This document shows positions 36,350 through 38,457 of a stretch of 38,457 bases of DNA, piece by piece; positions within the stretch are counted from its first letter, which is position 1; each line of letters starts with the position of its first letter. A program made the position numbers and the translations under genes. The DNA lies in the NCBI GenBank assembly GCA_002429085.1, contig DIYR01000141.1, forward strand, positions 1 through 38,457. The letters run 5' to 3'. The stretch comes from Flavobacteriales bacterium UBA6049. GTDB taxonomy: Bacteria; Bacteroidota; Bacteroidia; Flavobacteriales_G; Salibacteraceae. A model generated the notes under the pieces. It made no database searches. It was not told the DNA's origin and was given only the letters and a program-made list of their open reading frames with translations.

Positions 36350-37753
36350 CTACAAAGAATTTAAGAATGCAATTAACTGACTTCTTTGTGTTTTAGACAA
36401 AGCCTTGAATGAGTTTTTAATTTCTTCTGCCTCACCACCATGCCAAAGAATTGCTTCTTCTATGTTTCGCGCTCTACCATCGTGCAAATAAGTGGTGTGT
36501 TTATTTACAACACCAAATAACCCAATTCCCCATAATGGAGGAGTACGCCATTCATTACCTGTTGCTAAATGATCTGGTCGGTTATCTGCTAAACCATCGC
36601 CCATATCATGTAATAATAAATCTGTATATGGATGAATTTCGATACCTGATAACTCAGGAATTTCATCATGTATTCCAGTTACATAACTATCTATATGGCA
36701 GGAGTTACACTTTAATTGAGAGAAGATCTTACGGCCATTAATAACATCTGCATCCATGTAGTTTCTGCGCACCGGAACTGCTAGTGTAGAACTATACAAA
36801 GCCACTTTCTTTAAATCGTCATCTTCTATTTCTGGGCCAGCAGTATCAAAGGCAGCTTGGTCGCAATCGTTTTGTGGAGATGGACAATTATTGAATGGAA
36901 ATAGGTAAGAAGTAATACCCAAATCTCCTAAAAATGCACCTGCAGATTGCTGGGTAACATTTGGCATGCTAGATTTCCATCCAAATCTACCTAAGGCTAT
37001 TTCATCTTTCTCAATATCGTATACGTAGTTGGCTTTACCAGAGATACCATCTTGATCGGCATCTCCTTCATCTACATTGGCCAAAATATCTTGTTCAGCT
37101 ATTGCATCTAATAACCCTAACCCAATCATTTGGTTGGCCACACGGCCAGAAACTTCGATATCGGGGCTCATTGCACCATATCCTAAATTGCTGAACGTAT
37201 AGACTGGTTTTCTCAACGAATAGGTAGTGCCATCTGGATAAGAACCTGTGCTATTTTCGAAGCTTACGTTTACTTGTCCTTCTGGAACAATAGAATCTTG
37301 TATAGATTGGTTTTGTAATTGCCCGCCATATACAGGATCATCAATTGAGCCAACTCCTTGGGGGTTAGGAATGCTCAATCTTATGAGGAATCCTGTTCCT
37401 CTTTCTCCATCAAATTCTGGTAGTCTACCACGGCCATCTTTAAAGTGGCAGCCAGAGCACGAGCGCTCGTTAAAAGTTGGTCCCAAGCCATCTCTTGCAG
37501 TGGTGGAGGCCCCGTACATTACCCAGTTTTGGTTAAAAAACGAGTTCCCAACAAAAAAGAGTAATTCGTTTTGTGAACTTAATGGATCACCGGCATGCCC
37601 AAACGCATTGGGACCTTCATCATAAACTGAGAAGGTCCCTGCGAGTAATTCTGATTCTTGACTCACTACTGGGTCGGAATCGTCATCTTTTTGGCATGCG
37701 ATAAAACTTCCTACAGCTAGGCTGAATAGAAGTGCCCTTTTTATCTGTTGCAT
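36350..37753 (-). CDS. Di-haem oxidoreductase lipoprotein, DUF1111 family
   Basis: The 467-residue protein starts with a lipoprotein signal (lipobox GSFIAC, Cys20) and has two c-type haem sites: CSGCH at 99-103 and CNSCH at 349-353. The second is the canonical DUF1111 site, flanked by GRKIFSQLK and YVTG; the C-terminal HDGRARNIEEAILWHGGEA is typical of the di-haem oxidoreductase / MauG-like cytochrome family. DUF1111 proteins are regularly encoded beside imelysins and are proposed to act in iron acquisition, possibly by redox chemistry at the envelope. It is 20 bp after the partial imelysin gene and 3 bp before the second one. Confidence 0.93.
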   Translation of the reverse strand: MQQIKRALLFSLAVGSFIACQKDDDSDPVVSQESELLAGTFSVYDEGPNAFGHAGDPLSSQNELLFFVGNSFFNQNWVMYGASTTARDGLGPTFNERSCSGCHFKDGRGRLPEFDGERGTGFLIRLSIPNPQGVGSIDDPVYGGQLQNQSIQDSIVPEGQVNVSFENSTGSYPDGTTYSLRKPVYTFSNLGYGAMSPDIEVSGRVANQMIGLGLLDAIAEQDILANVDEGDADQDGISGKANYVYDIEKDEIALGRFGWKSSMPNVTQQSAGAFLGDLGITSYLFPFNNCPSPQNDCDQAAFDTAGPEIEDDDLKKVALYSSTLAVPVRRNYMDADVINGRKIFSQLKCNSCHIDSYVTGIHDEIPELSGIEIHPYTDLLLHDMGDGLADNRPDHLATGNEWRTPPLWGIGLFGVVNKHTTYLHDGRARNIEEAILWHGGEAEEIKNSFKALSKTQRSQLIAFLNSL

Positions 37754-37773
37754 GCTGTTTGTGTTATAAAAAA

Positions 37774-38457
37774 TTATTCAGGTAAGTCAGCAGAAATAGT
37801 TACGCCAACTTTAGCACCCGCTTCAACTAATTTATCTCCTTGAGTTTGTAGGTTTGTTACAAGTGCTTGTAATTTAGCTCTACCTGCAGGGTTAGTTAAT
37901 GCTTTATCAAATGGAATATCCATAGCTTCTGCTTGTGTTACAGAACCTGAAATTAAACCGCTCAACTCAGTTGCCAACGCAGCATCTTGTGTTCCAATTA
38001 ATGTGAATAAAGAGTAGTCTCCTGTGAAGTTAACCGAAGAGTTTCTACAGAAAAATACGTTCATAATACCTTGTGCATTTGTAACGATATCGCGGTGCGT
38101 GTTATCTGCAAAGCAAGAGTGCTCATCTTCTTGATCTTGGTTATCGATAGCAACGAAAATTCTTTCACCAGCTAATTCACCTTTACTTAAGATACTGATA
38201 CCTTTCATGATGTTAGCCAATGATTGGTCTACTGGAGCAGACTCAAATGAAGAACGGTAATTGTTAGCTCCATCAGCCCACTCATTCTTCATGTCTTCTA
38301 GGTGATCTACAACTAAATCTGCACAGATTTTAATGTATTGACCTCTTCTATCAGCATTATCAGCTTGACCATCCACAAAATCAGTATAGCTTCTTACCCC
38401 TGCTTTAGAGTAATCGCCACCTGGATTTAAATCTTGTCCCCATAATAAGAACTCAAT
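37774..38457 (-). CDS. Imelysin family protein, 5' end outside window
   Basis: The frame is open to the right edge, giving 227 residues of the C-terminal part. At the edge it reads IEFLLWGQDLNPGGDYS, the core of imelysin (usually preceded by a GYHA-type metal-ligand segment that would lie outside). The diagnostic QEDEHSCFADNTHRD is present in the middle. A GTG at 38376 is not the true start because the conserved region continues past it. It is the most upstream gene seen of the imelysin - DUF1111 - imelysin operon. Confidence 0.9.
   Translation of the reverse strand: MEFLLWGQDLNPGGDYSKAGVRSYTDFVDGQADNADRRGQYIKICADLVVDHLEDMKNEWADGANNYRSSFESAPVDQSLANIMKGISILSKGELAGERIFVAIDNQDQEDEHSCFADNTHRDIVTNAQGIMNVFFCRNSSVNFTGDYSLFTLIGTQDAALATELSGLISGSVTQAEAMDIPFDKALTNPAGRAKLQALVTNLQTQGDKLVEAGAKVGVTISADLPE

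Overview
The window looks like a chromosomal segment of a Bacteroidota bacterium, probably a free-living, oxygen-respiring member of the Flavobacteriales or a near relative. The evidence is: AT-rich DNA; almost no Shine-Dalgarno sequences before starts; secreted proteins ending in type IX secretion (Por) sorting domains; many SPII lipoproteins; a fused ccoN-ccoO oxidase gene; and an imelysin / di-haem oxidoreductase cluster. I cannot name the genus. No phage, insertion sequence, CRISPR array, rRNA or tRNA gene was seen.

Region 1 (1-1001): the 5' two thirds of a gap-edge secreted Asp-box repeat protein on the minus strand (partial, with a 303-bp tandem repeat that is nearly identical at DNA level), then a 430-bp intergenic stretch holding hairpins, a probable dispersed intergenic repeat and a TGAC-N4-GTCA palindrome.

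Region 2 (1002-10072, plus strand): a complete cbb3-type cytochrome oxidase locus, ccoI (copper ATPase), ccoS, ccoNO fusion, ccoQ, ccoP, ccoG, ccoH and a TauE/SafE-like membrane protein. Together they build and supply copper to a high-affinity terminal oxidase. The same CRP/FNR-like palindrome lies before ccoI and before ccoS. A secreted T9SS cargo protein follows (10179-11729), closed by a strong terminator shared with the convergent minus-strand genes.

Region 3 (11796-28968, minus strand): a mixed housekeeping and envelope region read right to left: a beta-barrel protein, PAS histidine kinase and double-DTG aspartyl protease packed as one unit; a UbiB/ABC1 kinase-like protein; a DUF1801-like protein overlapping an AlkD-like DNA-alkylation repair protein; a carboxypeptidase-regulatory-domain protein; a giant T9SS subtilisin-like protein whose catalytic Asp position reads Glu; an e(P4)-type acid phosphatase lipoprotein; a two-domain VOC protein; and a tightly overlapping uvrB - lipoprotein - Nudix hydrolase cluster.

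Region 4 (29128-35162, minus strand): a fatty-acid beta-oxidation operon, a MarR regulator followed by 3-hydroxyacyl-CoA dehydrogenase/enoyl-CoA hydratase, thiolase and acyl-CoA dehydrogenase. It ends in a hairpin terminator and is headed by two near-identical palindromes about three helical turns apart, which are good candidates for the regulator's own operators.

Region 5 (35218-38457, minus strand): an imelysin (partial at the window edge), a di-haem DUF1111 oxidoreductase lipoprotein and a second imelysin-like lipoprotein, closed by a perfect 15-bp-stem terminator. This gene set is generally linked to iron acquisition.

I did not find a clearly unprecedented system. The most distinctive signals are the paired regulatory palindromes (cco and fad), the Asp-to-Glu change in the subtilase, the duplicated N-terminal module of CcoP, and the barrel - kinase - protease unit.
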